Origin: Candidatus Agathobaculum merdigallinarum
GTDB lineage: Bacteria > Bacillota > Clostridia > Oscillospirales > Butyricicoccaceae
NCBI GenBank assembly: GCA_019115425.1
Contig: DXDO01000099.1
Location: 1 to 37,027, forward strand
Length of the DNA: 37,027 bases
Reading direction: 5' to 3'
Below, piece after piece: positions 23,244 to 31,731 of this stretch (position 1 is the first letter of the stretch; each line of letters opens with the position of its first letter). The notes under the pieces are model-generated. The model saw only the letters and a list, made by a program, of their open reading frames with translations, made no database searches and was not told the DNA's origin. The translations under genes were made by a program, and so were the position numbers.

Positions 23244-24257
23244 CTAGTGAAACCACACCTCTTCATGCTCACCACGGCGCGGGCGGCCGAGCAGCAATCG
23301 GATTCCCTCGGTCGCCGGAAGGCCGTTGTACAGCACCTCGTACATCGCCTCGGTGATCGGCATGGAAACCCCCTGCTGTTTGGCAAGGTGGTAACCCGCT
23401 TCGGTAGCGTAATAGCCTTCTACCGTTGCGCCAACCTCCTTCATAGCCTGCTCTGCGGTCTTGCCCTGCCCGATCAGGATGCCCGCACGGCGGTTGCGGG
23501 AGTGCATGGAGCAGCAGGTAACGATCAGATCGCCCACGCCGGACAGGCCTGCAAAGGTCTCCTGCTTGGCGCCCAGCTTGATCCCAAGGCGGGCAATCTC
23601 GGTCAGGCCGCGGGTCATAAACGCTGCTTTGGAGTTATCGCCCAGTCCGAGACCGTCCGAAATGCCTGCGCCGAGCGCAATGATATTCTTAAACGCACCG
23701 CCCAGCTCGCAGCCGATGATGTCGGACGAAGTATAGACACGGAAAAACGTATCGTTCATAAACGCCGCTTGGGTCAGCTCGGCCGCCGCACGGCTCTCGG
23801 AAGCCGCGACGATCGCGGTCGGCACGCCGCGCGCAACCTCCTCCGCATGGGTGGGACCGGTCAATGCAACGACCGGATTTTTTCCGCCCATAGCGCGGTC
23901 GATCGTCTCGGAAAAGCGGCAGTAGCCATGTTCGGAATCCAGGCCCTTGCTGACGTTGACGATGACGGTGCCCGCCGGCACGATCGCGGAAAGCTGCTTC
24001 GCCGTTGATGCCACAGCAAACGACGGCACCGCCATGACGATCAGATCAGCCTTCGATGCGCCCGACAGATCGGTGGTAATTGCAATACCCTCAGGAATTT
24101 TAACACCCGGCAGCAGCTTTTCATTGGCGCGCTCACGGTGCAGCAGATCGCATTCCTCCTGAAAGAAGGTCCACGAGGTCACTTCATGGCCGTTTTGATG
24201 CAGCAGCATGGCAAGCGCAATGCCCCAACCGCCGGTACCCAATACAAAAACCTTCAT
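23244..24257 (-). CDS. gpsA: NAD(P)-dependent glycerol-3-phosphate dehydrogenase
   Basis: This enzyme reduces dihydroxyacetone phosphate to sn-glycerol 3-phosphate, the backbone of phospholipids. The 337-residue protein has the Rossmann loop GTGGWGIAL, VNVSKGLD (catalytic Lys region), TGPTHAEEVARG, and CELGGAFKNIIALGAGISDG with GDNSKAA. The start ATG 24257 overlaps the plsY stop by four bases (ATGA), so the two enzymes, which act in sequence, are translationally coupled. Confidence 0.97.
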   Translation of the reverse strand: MKVFVLGTGGWGIALAMLLHQNGHEVTSWTFFQEECDLLHRERANEKLLPGVKIPEGIAITTDLSGASKADLIVMAVPSFAVASTAKQLSAIVPAGTVIVNVSKGLDSEHGYCRFSETIDRAMGGKNPVVALTGPTHAEEVARGVPTAIVAASESRAAAELTQAAFMNDTFFRVYTSSDIIGCELGGAFKNIIALGAGISDGLGLGDNSKAAFMTRGLTEIARLGIKLGAKQETFAGLSGVGDLIVTCCSMHSRNRRAGILIGQGKTAEQAMKEVGATVEGYYATEAGYHLAKQQGVSMPITEAMYEVLYNGLPATEGIRLLLGRPRRGEHEEVWFH

Positions 24258-24898
24258 TTTGCGCGCTCCTCCCCGTCGGACGATGATTGTTCAATCGTTT
24301 TTTTGCTTTTAAATGAAAATTTATTTTCTTCCCCATGCAGCATTCGCATGATGTTGGAGCGATGCATGAAAATAACCGCAACCGCCATGCCGAACGCCAT
24401 CGCGGTCAAAACCGGATCCCGATAAAAAATCAAGGTGGTGATCGGAAAGCTGATCGCACCTAAAATAGAACCCAGCGAGATCCAGCGCGTGGCAAACACC
24501 GCACCGAAAAACAGCACACATGCGATGAGGAAAATCCGCCAGTCAAACAGCAACAGCATAACCGCGCCCACCAGCACACCTTTGCCGCCGCGGAAACCGA
24601 AATACAAGGGAAACATATGCCCGAGTATCACGAAAATGCCTGCGACCAGTTTGCCGACCGGCCCCGCCAGAAAAGCGCCGATGGAAATCGCCACCGCACC
24701 TTTGGCAATATCCCCAAGCAGCACGAACAGCGTTTTCCCCGCACCCATCGTCCGGTAGGCATTGGTCAGCCCCGCATTACCGCTGCCGTAGTTGCGGATA
24801 TCCTTGCCAAGTGTTGCTTTGCTGACAATAATCGCAAAGCTCAATGAGCCAAGCAGGTATGCGCATACTGCAATGATCGCAAAACGCGTGATTGTCAT
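24254..24898 (-). CDS. plsY: Glycerol-3-phosphate acyltransferase PlsY
   Basis: PlsY is an integral membrane enzyme that moves an acyl group from acyl-phosphate to glycerol 3-phosphate, the first step of phospholipid synthesis in most Bacillota. The 214-residue protein has several membrane segments and the three family motifs: SGNAGLTNAYR, the loop GHMFPLYFGFRGGKGVLVG, and a short third motif (LGAISFPITT). A charged cytoplasmic tail of about 25 residues (NKFSFKSKKTIEQ) extends beyond the usual end. It lies 41 bases after der and overlaps gpsA, the supplier of its substrate. Confidence 0.96.
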   Translation of the reverse strand: MTITRFAIIAVCAYLLGSLSFAIIVSKATLGKDIRNYGSGNAGLTNAYRTMGAGKTLFVLLGDIAKGAVAISIGAFLAGPVGKLVAGIFVILGHMFPLYFGFRGGKGVLVGAVMLLLFDWRIFLIACVLFFGAVFATRWISLGSILGAISFPITTLIFYRDPVLTAMAFGMAVAVIFMHRSNIMRMLHGEENKFSFKSKKTIEQSSSDGEERAK

Positions 24899-24939
24899 CT
24901 TTCAGTCCCCCTGTTATGTTTTCCCTGCACCGCACGGGA

Positions 24940-26265
24940 TCATTTTTTATCGCCGCGCTCGCGGATCACCATGCGCACCGGCGTGCCTGTCAGCCCGAAC
25001 ACCTCGCGGATCTGGTTTTCCAGATACCGCTGATAGGAGAAGTGGAACAGGCGCGCGTCATTGCAGAAGCAGACAAAGGTCGGCGGGCAGGTGGATGCCT
25101 GCGTCATATAGAAGATGCGCAGACGGCGGCCCTTGTCGGTCGGCGGCTGCACGCGCGCGGTCGCCTCTGCAAGGATGGAGTTCAAGCGTCCGGTCGGGAT
25201 GCGCATGTGGTTCTGTTCGTACACTTCTTTAATCAGTGCAAACAGCTTATCCACGCGCTGGCCGGTCTGCGCCGAAATGAACAGCACGGGTGCATACGGC
25301 ATATACGCCAGCCCCTCGCGCACGCGCAGCGTGTATTCCTTCATGGTGGAGCCGTCCTTCTCGACAAGATCCCACTTGTTGACCACGATGATGCACGCCT
25401 TGCCCGCGTTGTGCGCCTCACCGGCGACCTTAGTGTCCTGCTCGGTCACGCCTTCGGTCGCGTCGATCATGATGACGCACACATCCGCGCGCTCGACCGC
25501 GAGCAGCGAACGCATGACCGAGTATTTCTCGATCTTCTCGTCCACCTTGCTCTTCTTGCGGATGCCCGCGGTATCGATAAAGGTGAATTTGCCGTGCGCG
25601 TTGTCCAGATCGGCATCCACGCTGTCGCGCGTCGTACCCGCGACATTGGAGACGATCACGCGCTCCTCGCCCAGCACGCGGTTGAGCAGGCTGGACTTGC
25701 CCACATTCGGCTTGCCGATCAGGGCGACGCGGATGCGCTCCTCTTTTTCCTCGTCCGCGTCCGCAGGCGGGAAATGCTCGTAGGCCGCATCCAGCAGCTC
25801 ACCCATGCCGTAGCCGTGCAGGGCGGAAATGCCGTACGGCTCACCCAGACCAAGGTTATAGAACTCGTAAAACTCCGGCTCGGGCGCGCCCGGCTTGTCG
25901 CATTTGTTGACCGCAAGCACGATCGGCTTGCCCGAGCGCAGCAGCATCGCGGCAACGTCCTGATCGGCCGCAGTGATGCCCGTACGCAGGTCGGTGATAA
26001 AAACAATCACATCCGCATGGGAGATCGCGGTCTCCGCCTGAAAGCGCATGAACTGCAGGATCTCATTGTCGTTGTTCGGCTCGATGCCGCCGGTATCAAT
26101 AATCGTAAAATCGCGGCCGCGCCAATCGCTCTCTGCATACAGCCGGTCGCGCGTCACGCCCGGCGTGTCCTCCACAATAGACAGGCGCTTGCCTGCCAGC
26201 CGGTTGAACAGCTGGCTTTTGCCGACGTTCGGCCGCCCTACAATGGCCACAATCGGTTTCGGCAT
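24940..26265 (-). CDS. der: Ribosome assembly GTPase Der (EngA)
   Basis: Der is the double GTPase needed for 50S subunit assembly. The protein has two G domains (GRPNVGKSQLFNRL at about 9 and GKPNVGKSSLLNRV at about 180, each with its DTGG/DTAG and NKCD/NKWD motifs) and a C-terminal KH-like domain. The start was moved from the track's 26394 to ATG 26265, seven bases after GAGGAGGG, giving 441 residues, the family norm. It follows the DUF512 gene by 28 bases and precedes plsY, a conserved clostridial order. Confidence 0.97.
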   Translation of the reverse strand: MPKPIVAIVGRPNVGKSQLFNRLAGKRLSIVEDTPGVTRDRLYAESDWRGRDFTIIDTGGIEPNNDNEILQFMRFQAETAISHADVIVFITDLRTGITAADQDVAAMLLRSGKPIVLAVNKCDKPGAPEPEFYEFYNLGLGEPYGISALHGYGMGELLDAAYEHFPPADADEEKEERIRVALIGKPNVGKSSLLNRVLGEERVIVSNVAGTTRDSVDADLDNAHGKFTFIDTAGIRKKSKVDEKIEKYSVMRSLLAVERADVCVIMIDATEGVTEQDTKVAGEAHNAGKACIIVVNKWDLVEKDGSTMKEYTLRVREGLAYMPYAPVLFISAQTGQRVDKLFALIKEVYEQNHMRIPTGRLNSILAEATARVQPPTDKGRRLRIFYMTQASTCPPTFVCFCNDARLFHFSYQRYLENQIREVFGLTGTPVRMVIRERGDKK

Positions 26266-26293
26266 ATTTGTTCCCTCCTCTTCAAAACGGGGG

Positions 26294-27598
26294 TTAATCT
26301 TCAAAAATCTTCGCCAGCAGGTCGGCCCCGTCGATCTCGACCGGCACAATCGGCACGCCGAGCGCGTCCGACACCTGCTGCGGGGTATAGTCATCCAGAA
26401 ATACGTCGCCGCCGTCGCGCAGCATGTTGGCGGAGATGAGCACGCGCTCGCCCAGATCGCGTCCTTTCAGCTGCGCGATCAGATCCTGTCCGGTGATCAG
26501 GCCGGCGACCGAAACGCGGTGTCCGAAAAAGTCGTTTCGGATTTCCACCACTTTGCCATTTAGATTATCGCACCTTGCAGCGGCTTCGTCAAGCAGAAGC
26601 TCCATGGACGGCGCGGCGGCCGCGCCGGTCGCAATGGTAAACGAACGCGCGCTGCGGCCCTCATAATCGGGCAGCGCCAGCCGGAACTCCTCCATAAACA
26701 GCGGCAGCATGCCGATGCCGTTTTCAAACTGGGTGAAGTCCTCATAATACGCCGTGTCCGGCAGCGGGCGCTCCGCCTTGAGGTACAGCTCGTCCCCGCA
26801 CCAGACCAGACGGGTGCCCAGCTCGCGCAGGCACTCCTCTGCAAACGGCTCGACGATGTCGAGGATGGCCTCAGCCGCAGGCTTGTCCGTTGGCTCAAGC
26901 GGATACAGCCCTTCACGGTGATCGGTCATACCGAAGGGTACGACGGAAATGGTATTCACCGCCGGATACAGCTTTTTTAGGTCGTGCAGCGAACGTCTGA
27001 GCTCGTCGCCGTCATTGAGGCCCTTGCACACGACCAGCTGACAGTTCATCGTGATGCCGCCCTCAGCAAAGCGATCCATAATTTTAAGCGCCTCGCCTGC
27101 TCGCTTGTTTTGCAGCATTTTGACACGCAGTTCTGGGTTGGTCGTCTGCACCGAGATATTGACCGGCGAGATGTGCATGCGCAGGATACGGTCCACGTCC
27201 GCCTCTGACAGGTTGGTCATGGAAATATAATTGCCCATCAGGAAGGACATGCGCGCGTCGTCGTCCTTGACATACAGTGTTTTGCGCATTCCGCGGGGCA
27301 GCTGATCGATAAAGCAGAACACGCATTTGTTCGAGCACTGCTTCATGCCATCCATCAGATAGTGCTCAAAATTCAGGCCGAGCGGTTCCCCCTCGCGCTT
27401 GCGCACACACACCTCGCGGACAGTCTCCCCATCCTGCTCCAGAACTTTGAGCGTCAGGCGCGCATCATAGCTGTAAAATTTATAATCCAGCACATCGCGG
27501 ATCGCGATGCCGTCGATCTGGAGCAGGGTCTCCCCTGCTGCAAGGCCGGCACGCGCAGCCGGACTGCCTTCATCCACACTGATGATTTTCGATGCCAT
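26294..27598 (-). CDS. DUF512 radical-SAM-like Fe-S protein with PDZ domain
   Basis: The 434-residue protein starts with a PDZ-like domain (MASKIISVDEGSPAARAGLAAGETLLQID), then a radical-SAM-like core with the cluster motif CSNKCVFCFIDQLP (about residues 77-90), and a C-terminal DUF512 domain. The family (COG1625-type) is widespread in anaerobic Bacillota beside der, but no substrate is known. Linkage to der and plsY hints at ribosome or membrane functions, which is inference. The start was moved from the track's 27664 to ATG 27598, with AAGGAGG eight bases upstream. The upstream gap of 285 bases holds hairpin array 2 and the rpmF terminator. Confidence 0.93.
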   Translation of the reverse strand: MASKIISVDEGSPAARAGLAAGETLLQIDGIAIRDVLDYKFYSYDARLTLKVLEQDGETVREVCVRKREGEPLGLNFEHYLMDGMKQCSNKCVFCFIDQLPRGMRKTLYVKDDDARMSFLMGNYISMTNLSEADVDRILRMHISPVNISVQTTNPELRVKMLQNKRAGEALKIMDRFAEGGITMNCQLVVCKGLNDGDELRRSLHDLKKLYPAVNTISVVPFGMTDHREGLYPLEPTDKPAAEAILDIVEPFAEECLRELGTRLVWCGDELYLKAERPLPDTAYYEDFTQFENGIGMLPLFMEEFRLALPDYEGRSARSFTIATGAAAAPSMELLLDEAAARCDNLNGKVVEIRNDFFGHRVSVAGLITGQDLIAQLKGRDLGERVLISANMLRDGGDVFLDDYTPQQVSDALGVPIVPVEIDGADLLAKIFED

Positions 27599-27645
27599 TT
27601 CACGCCCTCCTTCTAACCCATTCCGCACCTCGCGCAGTTTTAACA

Positions 27646-27818
27646 GCAAAACCGGCCGGCGCAAAGCGAAGGCCGGTTTTGCATAAAAATCCGCGACATG
27701 CGCGTGGATTTTTATACCAGTCCGCAGAAAAGTTTCTCCGGAACTTTTCTGCGCTCCAGATGCGTCCGCGCCCCTGCGCGGCGCATCCTCTTCGTTTGGG
27801 CCGCTCGCGGTCCAAACG
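27646..27818. repeat. Tandem hairpin array 2
   Basis: Chain of inverted repeats between DUF512 and the rpmF terminator: 27646-27682 (GCAAAACCGGCC arms, 12 bp), 27683-27715 (shared hairpin), 27723-27753 (12-bp perfect arms, loop TCTCCGG), 27759-27787 (GATGCG plus CCGCG arms) and 27793-27818 (CGTTTGG arms). It has the same general layout as array 1, with a hairpin ending in TTTT directly before the shared hairpin, but only the shared hairpin and its right edge are similar in sequence. Confidence 0.8.
27683..27715. repeat. Shared hairpin element, copy 2
   Basis: ATAAAAATCC...GGATTTTTAT with inner GCG/CGT pairs and loop ACATGCG. It differs from copy 1 by a C-G to T-A pair exchange in the stem and one loop base. 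The right flank (TATACCAGTCCGC versus TATACAAACCGC) is also alike. Confidence 0.85.
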
Positions 27819-27827
27819 AGGCGAAGC

Positions 27828-27868
27828 CAAAAAAAATGGAGAAGCCGATGCCGCCTTCTCCATTTTTT
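27828..27868 (-). terminator. rpmF terminator
   Basis: A 14-bp inverted repeat (27831-27844 and 27855-27868) with a 10-base loop. The minus strand continues the run of T (CCATTTTTTTTGG) directly after the stem. It lies 15 bases beyond the rpmF stop. Confidence 0.88.
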
Positions 27869-27883
27869 GTTCTGTTTTCAGCC

Positions 27884-28066
27884 TTACGCTTCCTTGGCGA
27901 CAACCTCACGGCCATTGTAGTAACCGCAGGCCTTGCACATTCTGTGAGCCAGCTTCATCTCGCCGCACTTCGGGCATTTGCTCATGCCGGGCAGAGAGAG
28001 CTTCCAGTGGGAGTTGCGGCGCTTGTCGCGGCGGGCTTTGGATACCTTTCTCTTCGGTACTGCCAT
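27884..28066 (-). CDS. rpmF: Ribosomal protein bL32
   Basis: The 60-residue protein starts [17 protein letters not shown] and carries the zinc-ribbon [20 protein letters not shown] (four cysteines, so the zinc-binding C+ form). It is a structural protein of the 50S subunit near the peptidyl transferase centre. The start ATG 28066 has AGGAGG upstream. It follows the DUF177 gene by 45 bases, the classic yceD-rpmF pair, and is followed by a strong terminator. Confidence 0.98.
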   Translation of the reverse strand: MAVPKRKVSKARRDKRRNSHWKLSLPGMSKCPKCGEMKLAHRMCKACGYYNGREVVAKEA

Positions 28067-28111
28067 AGTGGATACACCTCCTACTCTTTCTTCTATATTT
28101 TTATTTCTTCA

Positions 28112-28624
28112 TTATTGATCGCCCTCATCCGAGTTAAGCAGGGCGCGCAGCGCGGCAAATCGCGGGTCGATCTGCTTTTTCTCACAATCGCAGTCAACCT
28201 CATTGCGGTCGGCGCCGCAGTGCGGACAGAGGCCTTTGCAGTCCTCTCTGCACAGATAGGTCATCTGTACCTGCAGGATCAATGCCGGCACCAATACGTC
28301 CGCAGGATCCACGCTGTCACTGGTCAGCACGAAAAGATCGTCCTCTTCCTCCGCCTCGGGGTCATCCGACAGAACGGTGTCAACCTCGGCGGTCAGCAGG
28401 ATATCGAGCGGCTTCAGGCATCGGGCACAGAAAGTGGAGTAGATCGCCTTGATCGTTCCCCTGAGCCGCAGAATACCGCTTTCATTCGAGACCTCGCCAC
28501 TAAGCTGGACAGGGTTTTGGAACGGCTTCGCGCCATAAAGCGTTTCCTCACGCAAATCGATCGTTTCGCTGAACGGGAAGGACGCATGCTGCGAAGCAGT
28601 CAGTTTTTTCAAATCAATCTTCAT
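28112..28624 (-). CDS. DUF177 (YceD-like) protein
   Basis: The 170-residue acidic protein matches DUF177/YceD: N-terminal beta region, TFCARCLKPLDILLTAEVD, an acidic loop (EAEEEDDLFVL), and the cysteine-rich LCREDCKGLCPHCGADRN. The cysteines probably bind zinc. YceD is almost always encoded just before rpmF. Its bacterial role is unclear, though plant homologues affect 23S rRNA maturation. The start ATG 28624 has GAGG five bases upstream and a strong sigma-A promoter before it. Confidence 0.95.
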   Translation of the reverse strand: MKIDLKKLTASQHASFPFSETIDLREETLYGAKPFQNPVQLSGEVSNESGILRLRGTIKAIYSTFCARCLKPLDILLTAEVDTVLSDDPEAEEEDDLFVLTSDSVDPADVLVPALILQVQMTYLCREDCKGLCPHCGADRNEVDCDCEKKQIDPRFAALRALLNSDEGDQ

Positions 28625-28648
28625 GTCAACCTCACATGGTACTAAGAT

Positions 28649-28678
28649 AGTATACTACAAGTAATCAGGCTTTGTCAA
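28649..28678 (-). promoter_or_regulatory. Promoter of the DUF177-rpmF operon
   Basis: On the minus strand a perfect TTGACA (28673-28678), an 18-base spacer and TATACT (28649-28654), 24 bases before the start codon. This suits a highly expressed ribosomal protein operon. Confidence 0.8.
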
Positions 28679-28770
28679 CCAAAAAATCCGACCAAAAACG
28701 GCATTTTGCAATCCGGGCGGGCTGGGCATAAGCTCTTATTGCAGCGCTTTCCTTTTTGGCAAAAATGCGG

Positions 28771-28776
28771 TATACT
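28771..28776 (+). promoter_or_regulatory. Possible -10 of the pseudouridine synthase gene
   Basis: TATACT lies 41 bases before the TTG start. No good -35 is visible at 17-18 bases. Confidence 0.35.
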
Positions 28777-28817
28777 GAATACACCCATCATTTTGTTTGA
28801 GAAAAGGATCTTTGCCC

Positions 28818-29786
28818 TTGAAAGAATATTATATCACAAAAAACGACAGCGGACAACGGCTGAACAAATTCCTCGAAAAAGCCGTTCCCCGCTTATCCGG
28901 CGGCATGATGCACAAGTATCTCCGCCTTAAGCGAATCAAAGTCAACGGTAAGCGAACGGAAGCCGCCTATCGTCTTTGCGAAGGCGACGCAATCCAGCTT
29001 TATCTGAACGACGAGTATTTCGACGCGCCGCGCGAGGAGGATGCCTTTCGCCGTATCATCCGGCCGCAGCTGCATATCGTATACGAGGATGAAAACATTC
29101 TGCTGGCGGATAAAGTCCCCGGCATGGTTGTCCACGCAGACGAGCGCGGCGACACGAATACCCTGATCGCCCACATACAGGCTCATCTATACCAATCCGG
29201 CGCATGGGACCCTGATGACGCAGCATCGTTTGCGCCCGCGCTGTGCAACCGTATCGACCGCAACACCGGCGGCATTGTGATCGCTGCCAAGACCGCCGAG
29301 GCTCTGCGCATCCTCAACGACAAGATCAAGAGCCGCGAGCTGGAAAAAAGATACCTGTGCATCGTCCACGGCCGTCCCAGCCCTGCTGAAGGGCTGATCG
29401 AAAATTATCTGCGGCGCGACGAAAAGCGCAAGCAGGTTACGCTGCACACGACCTGTGTCCCTGGTGCAAAAACAGCCCGCACACGCTACCGCACGCTGGC
29501 CACGGCGAAAAAACTGTCGCTTGTCGAGTGCGAACTGCTCACCGGACGCACACACCAGATCCGCGCGCACATGGCGTCCATCGGCTGCCCGCTTCTTGGC
29601 GATGGGAAATACGGCACCAACGAACTGAATCGCCCCTACGGCGAGACAGGTCAGGCGCTATATGCCTACAAGCTCACCTTCCACTTTACGCAGGATGCGG
29701 GCGTTCTTGCGTATCTTAGCGGCAAGACTTTTACGGTGCGCAATGTCCCATTTGTCAAAAAATATTTTCCGTCCTATCAGCGATGA
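28818..29786 (+). CDS. RluA-family 23S rRNA/tRNA pseudouridine synthase
   Basis: The enzyme isomerises uridine to pseudouridine in RNA. An N-terminal S4 domain (NKFLEKAVPRLSGGMMHKYLR, then RIKVNGKR) is followed by the RluA catalytic domain with CNRIDRNTGGIVIAAK (catalytic Asp), LEKRYLCIVHG, and TGRTHQIRAHMASIGCPLLGD. The specific target (RluC- or RluD-like) cannot be fixed. I prefer the start TTG 28818 (MKEYYI), nine bases after AAGGA. The track's TTG 28797 would add eight residues and put the SD inside the gene. The length is 322 residues. A strong terminator follows. Confidence 0.93.
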   Translation: MKEYYITKNDSGQRLNKFLEKAVPRLSGGMMHKYLRLKRIKVNGKRTEAAYRLCEGDAIQLYLNDEYFDAPREEDAFRRIIRPQLHIVYEDENILLADKVPGMVVHADERGDTNTLIAHIQAHLYQSGAWDPDDAASFAPALCNRIDRNTGGIVIAAKTAEALRILNDKIKSRELEKRYLCIVHGRPSPAEGLIENYLRRDEKRKQVTLHTTCVPGAKTARTRYRTLATAKKLSLVECELLTGRTHQIRAHMASIGCPLLGDGKYGTNELNRPYGETGQALYAYKLTFHFTQDAGVLAYLSGKTFTVRNVPFVKKYFPSYQR

Positions 29787-29792
29787 TGAAGC

Positions 29793-29825
29793 AACCGCCC
29801 TCCGGCTAAGCCGGAGGGCGGTTTT
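29793..29825. terminator. Bidirectional terminator between the RluA and deacetylase genes
   Basis: A perfect 14-bp GC-rich inverted repeat (29793-29806 and 29810-29823, loop TAA), with TTTT on the plus side. It starts seven bases after one stop and ends six bases before the other. Confidence 0.9.
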
Positions 29826-29828
29826 GAT

Positions 29829-31634
29829 TCAGCTTACTTCCCCGCTGGTGCTTTTGTCCATGCCTTCCTTGATATTGGTGTAAACCTGGCCCGGTTCCAG
29901 CGCAATGCCTTTAACCGCCGCCAGTTCGGACACCGTTACAAACGCGTAGGTTTTATCCGTTCTGCTTTGCAGCTCGTCGATCGCTGCGAGCACCCCTTCG
30001 ACTGTACCACTGTACATATCGTGCATCAGGATGATCGAGCCGTCCTCCGCCTGCTCAATAATATTGTTCTTGACGCTTACCGGATCGGTTTTGGTCTCCC
30101 AATCGTGTGTGTCAACATCCCAGTTGATGATCGGCAGGCCAAGTTCCTTCATCACGGACTTGACCGTATCGTCATATGATCCTCCCACCGGACGCATCAC
30201 GGTCGGGCGTGCGCCGCAGTACTGCTCGATGAGCTGGCTGTTGGACTCCACCTCGTCCCGAATCCCGTCTGCGCCCAGCGCGGGCAGCATGCTCATCGGA
30301 TGGCTCATGGTATGATTGCCCAGCTCATGCCCCTCGGCCAGGTAGCGGTCACAGTGCGAATGAAAATCCTTCAGACGGTATCCGCACATAAAGAAGGTCG
30401 CATGTGCGCCGCGCTCCTTCAAACCGTCCAGCAGCGTCGCCGTCAGCCCATCCGGATAGTCGCTTGTCGCGCCGGTCGGGCCGTCGTCAAACGTCAGCGC
30501 AATATACACATCCGCGTCGGGAACATTGCTGCCGACCGTCTGTGTCAGGCCGTCCTTCATGGTGTTCAGATAAGCCTTCTGGCTGTCAAAACCGTCCAGC
30601 GGCATATTGGTAAACGAATATGCGCCGTCGCCGAGATCGGAATAGCTTTTACCGGTCAGCGCGGCAAACAGCTGCGCGGACACATAAAACGTTCCGCTCT
30701 CTTCCTCTTTATATACCTTGATGTCATCGCCCTTTACGCGGTCGCCATTCACTTCGGTCTTGCCGTCATCCCGCACAATGGACTGAATGCCGTTGTACTC
30801 GACCGTCCACTCGCTTTTGCCGTCGAATGCCGCCGTGCCGCCCAGCGTCGTCACCGCCGCCTTGAGCGGGATATATCTGGCGCCATCCACCTCGATCGCA
30901 GCCGTGCCGCGCTTGCCTTGCTCTTCCGTCATCTGCCGGCTTTCGCCGTTCATTACCAGCTTGTCAGAGTCTGTGCGCATAATCACACTGCCCTCTGTCA
31001 CCTGCTGTTTGGACGGCCCAAGCACATCCAGCGCATCCTGAGCGATCCGGCTGAGCTTTTTGTCATCCAGCTCCTTCTTGGACTGAGAGATGACCACAAG
31101 ATCTCCCTGTTCTGCGCCCAGCTCGCTCACCTGCCAGGAAAACGCCTGACAGACATCGCGCACCGGCACAAACGTTGTGCCGTCCTTCACCTCCGGCGCT
31201 GCGGACATCGTTTTGCTCTCTTCATTGAAGCGCAGGGTAGTACTCCCTACCTGCATACTCGCCGTATCTTTTTTATATTGGATCGACGCGGTTTGCCCCG
31301 CTTGATCCCAGGACAGCTGCAGTCCCAAATTATCGCAAAGCGAATTGACAGGGACAAATACCGCTCCCCCGCTGCCTCGATAAGCCGCTGAGGTTCCTAA
31401 ATCGACCGACTTTCCGTCATGATAGGCTCGGGTATTATCCACCTGATACACCAGCTCGTTCTGATCCCCACCAAAGATCGCGCCGGAGATTCCTTTAACA
31501 ATTCGAAACGCAACCGGAACCGCAATAATGATCACCAGAATCAGGGCAATCAACACCCCATAGTGACTATTGCGGCGGCGGCGACGGCATCGGTAAGGCC
31601 GATACGCAGACCGGTACGCCGACTGATATGCCAT
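29829..31634 (-). CDS. Membrane-anchored polysaccharide deacetylase with stalk domains
   Basis: The 601-residue protein has a short Arg-rich cytoplasmic head (CRRRRRNSHYG), one membrane helix (about 26-45), an extracellular stalk, and a C-terminal NodB domain. The stalk has about three repeats of the copper-amine-oxidase-N type (FVPVNSLCDNLGLQLSWD, FVPVRDVCQAFSWQVSE, YIPLKAAVTTLGGTAAFD). The NodB motifs are complete: TFDDGP (about 381-386), NHTMSH (440-445), RPVGGSYD, INWDVDTHDW and ILMHD. It probably removes acetyl groups from peptidoglycan GlcNAc or MurNAc outside the cell. RPVGG replaces the usual RPPxG, and the three NodB metal ligands are present. It stands alone between two terminator/promoter regions. 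Confidence 0.93.
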   Translation of the reverse strand: MAYQSAYRSAYRPYRCRRRRRNSHYGVLIALILVIIIAVPVAFRIVKGISGAIFGGDQNELVYQVDNTRAYHDGKSVDLGTSAAYRGSGGAVFVPVNSLCDNLGLQLSWDQAGQTASIQYKKDTASMQVGSTTLRFNEESKTMSAAPEVKDGTTFVPVRDVCQAFSWQVSELGAEQGDLVVISQSKKELDDKKLSRIAQDALDVLGPSKQQVTEGSVIMRTDSDKLVMNGESRQMTEEQGKRGTAAIEVDGARYIPLKAAVTTLGGTAAFDGKSEWTVEYNGIQSIVRDDGKTEVNGDRVKGDDIKVYKEEESGTFYVSAQLFAALTGKSYSDLGDGAYSFTNMPLDGFDSQKAYLNTMKDGLTQTVGSNVPDADVYIALTFDDGPTGATSDYPDGLTATLLDGLKERGAHATFFMCGYRLKDFHSHCDRYLAEGHELGNHTMSHPMSMLPALGADGIRDEVESNSQLIEQYCGARPTVMRPVGGSYDDTVKSVMKELGLPIINWDVDTHDWETKTDPVSVKNNIIEQAEDGSIILMHDMYSGTVEGVLAAIDELQSRTDKTYAFVTVSELAAVKGIALEPGQVYTNIKEGMDKSTSGEVS

Positions 31635-31685
31635 TTTCCGTTCAATCCTTCCTACTTTTATTGTTTATCGTGTTTCTGTTAATAT

Positions 31686-31694
31686 ATTATAGCA
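31686..31694 (-). promoter_or_regulatory. Extended -10 of the deacetylase gene
   Basis: On the minus strand TGC-TATAAT (31686-31694), about 50 bases before the start. The -35 (CTTTAT) is weak. The 97-base gap is AT-rich and holds nothing else. Confidence 0.55.
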
Positions 31695-31731
31695 TTATCG
31701 TTGATAAAATAAAGTTACAGTACTGTTAATT

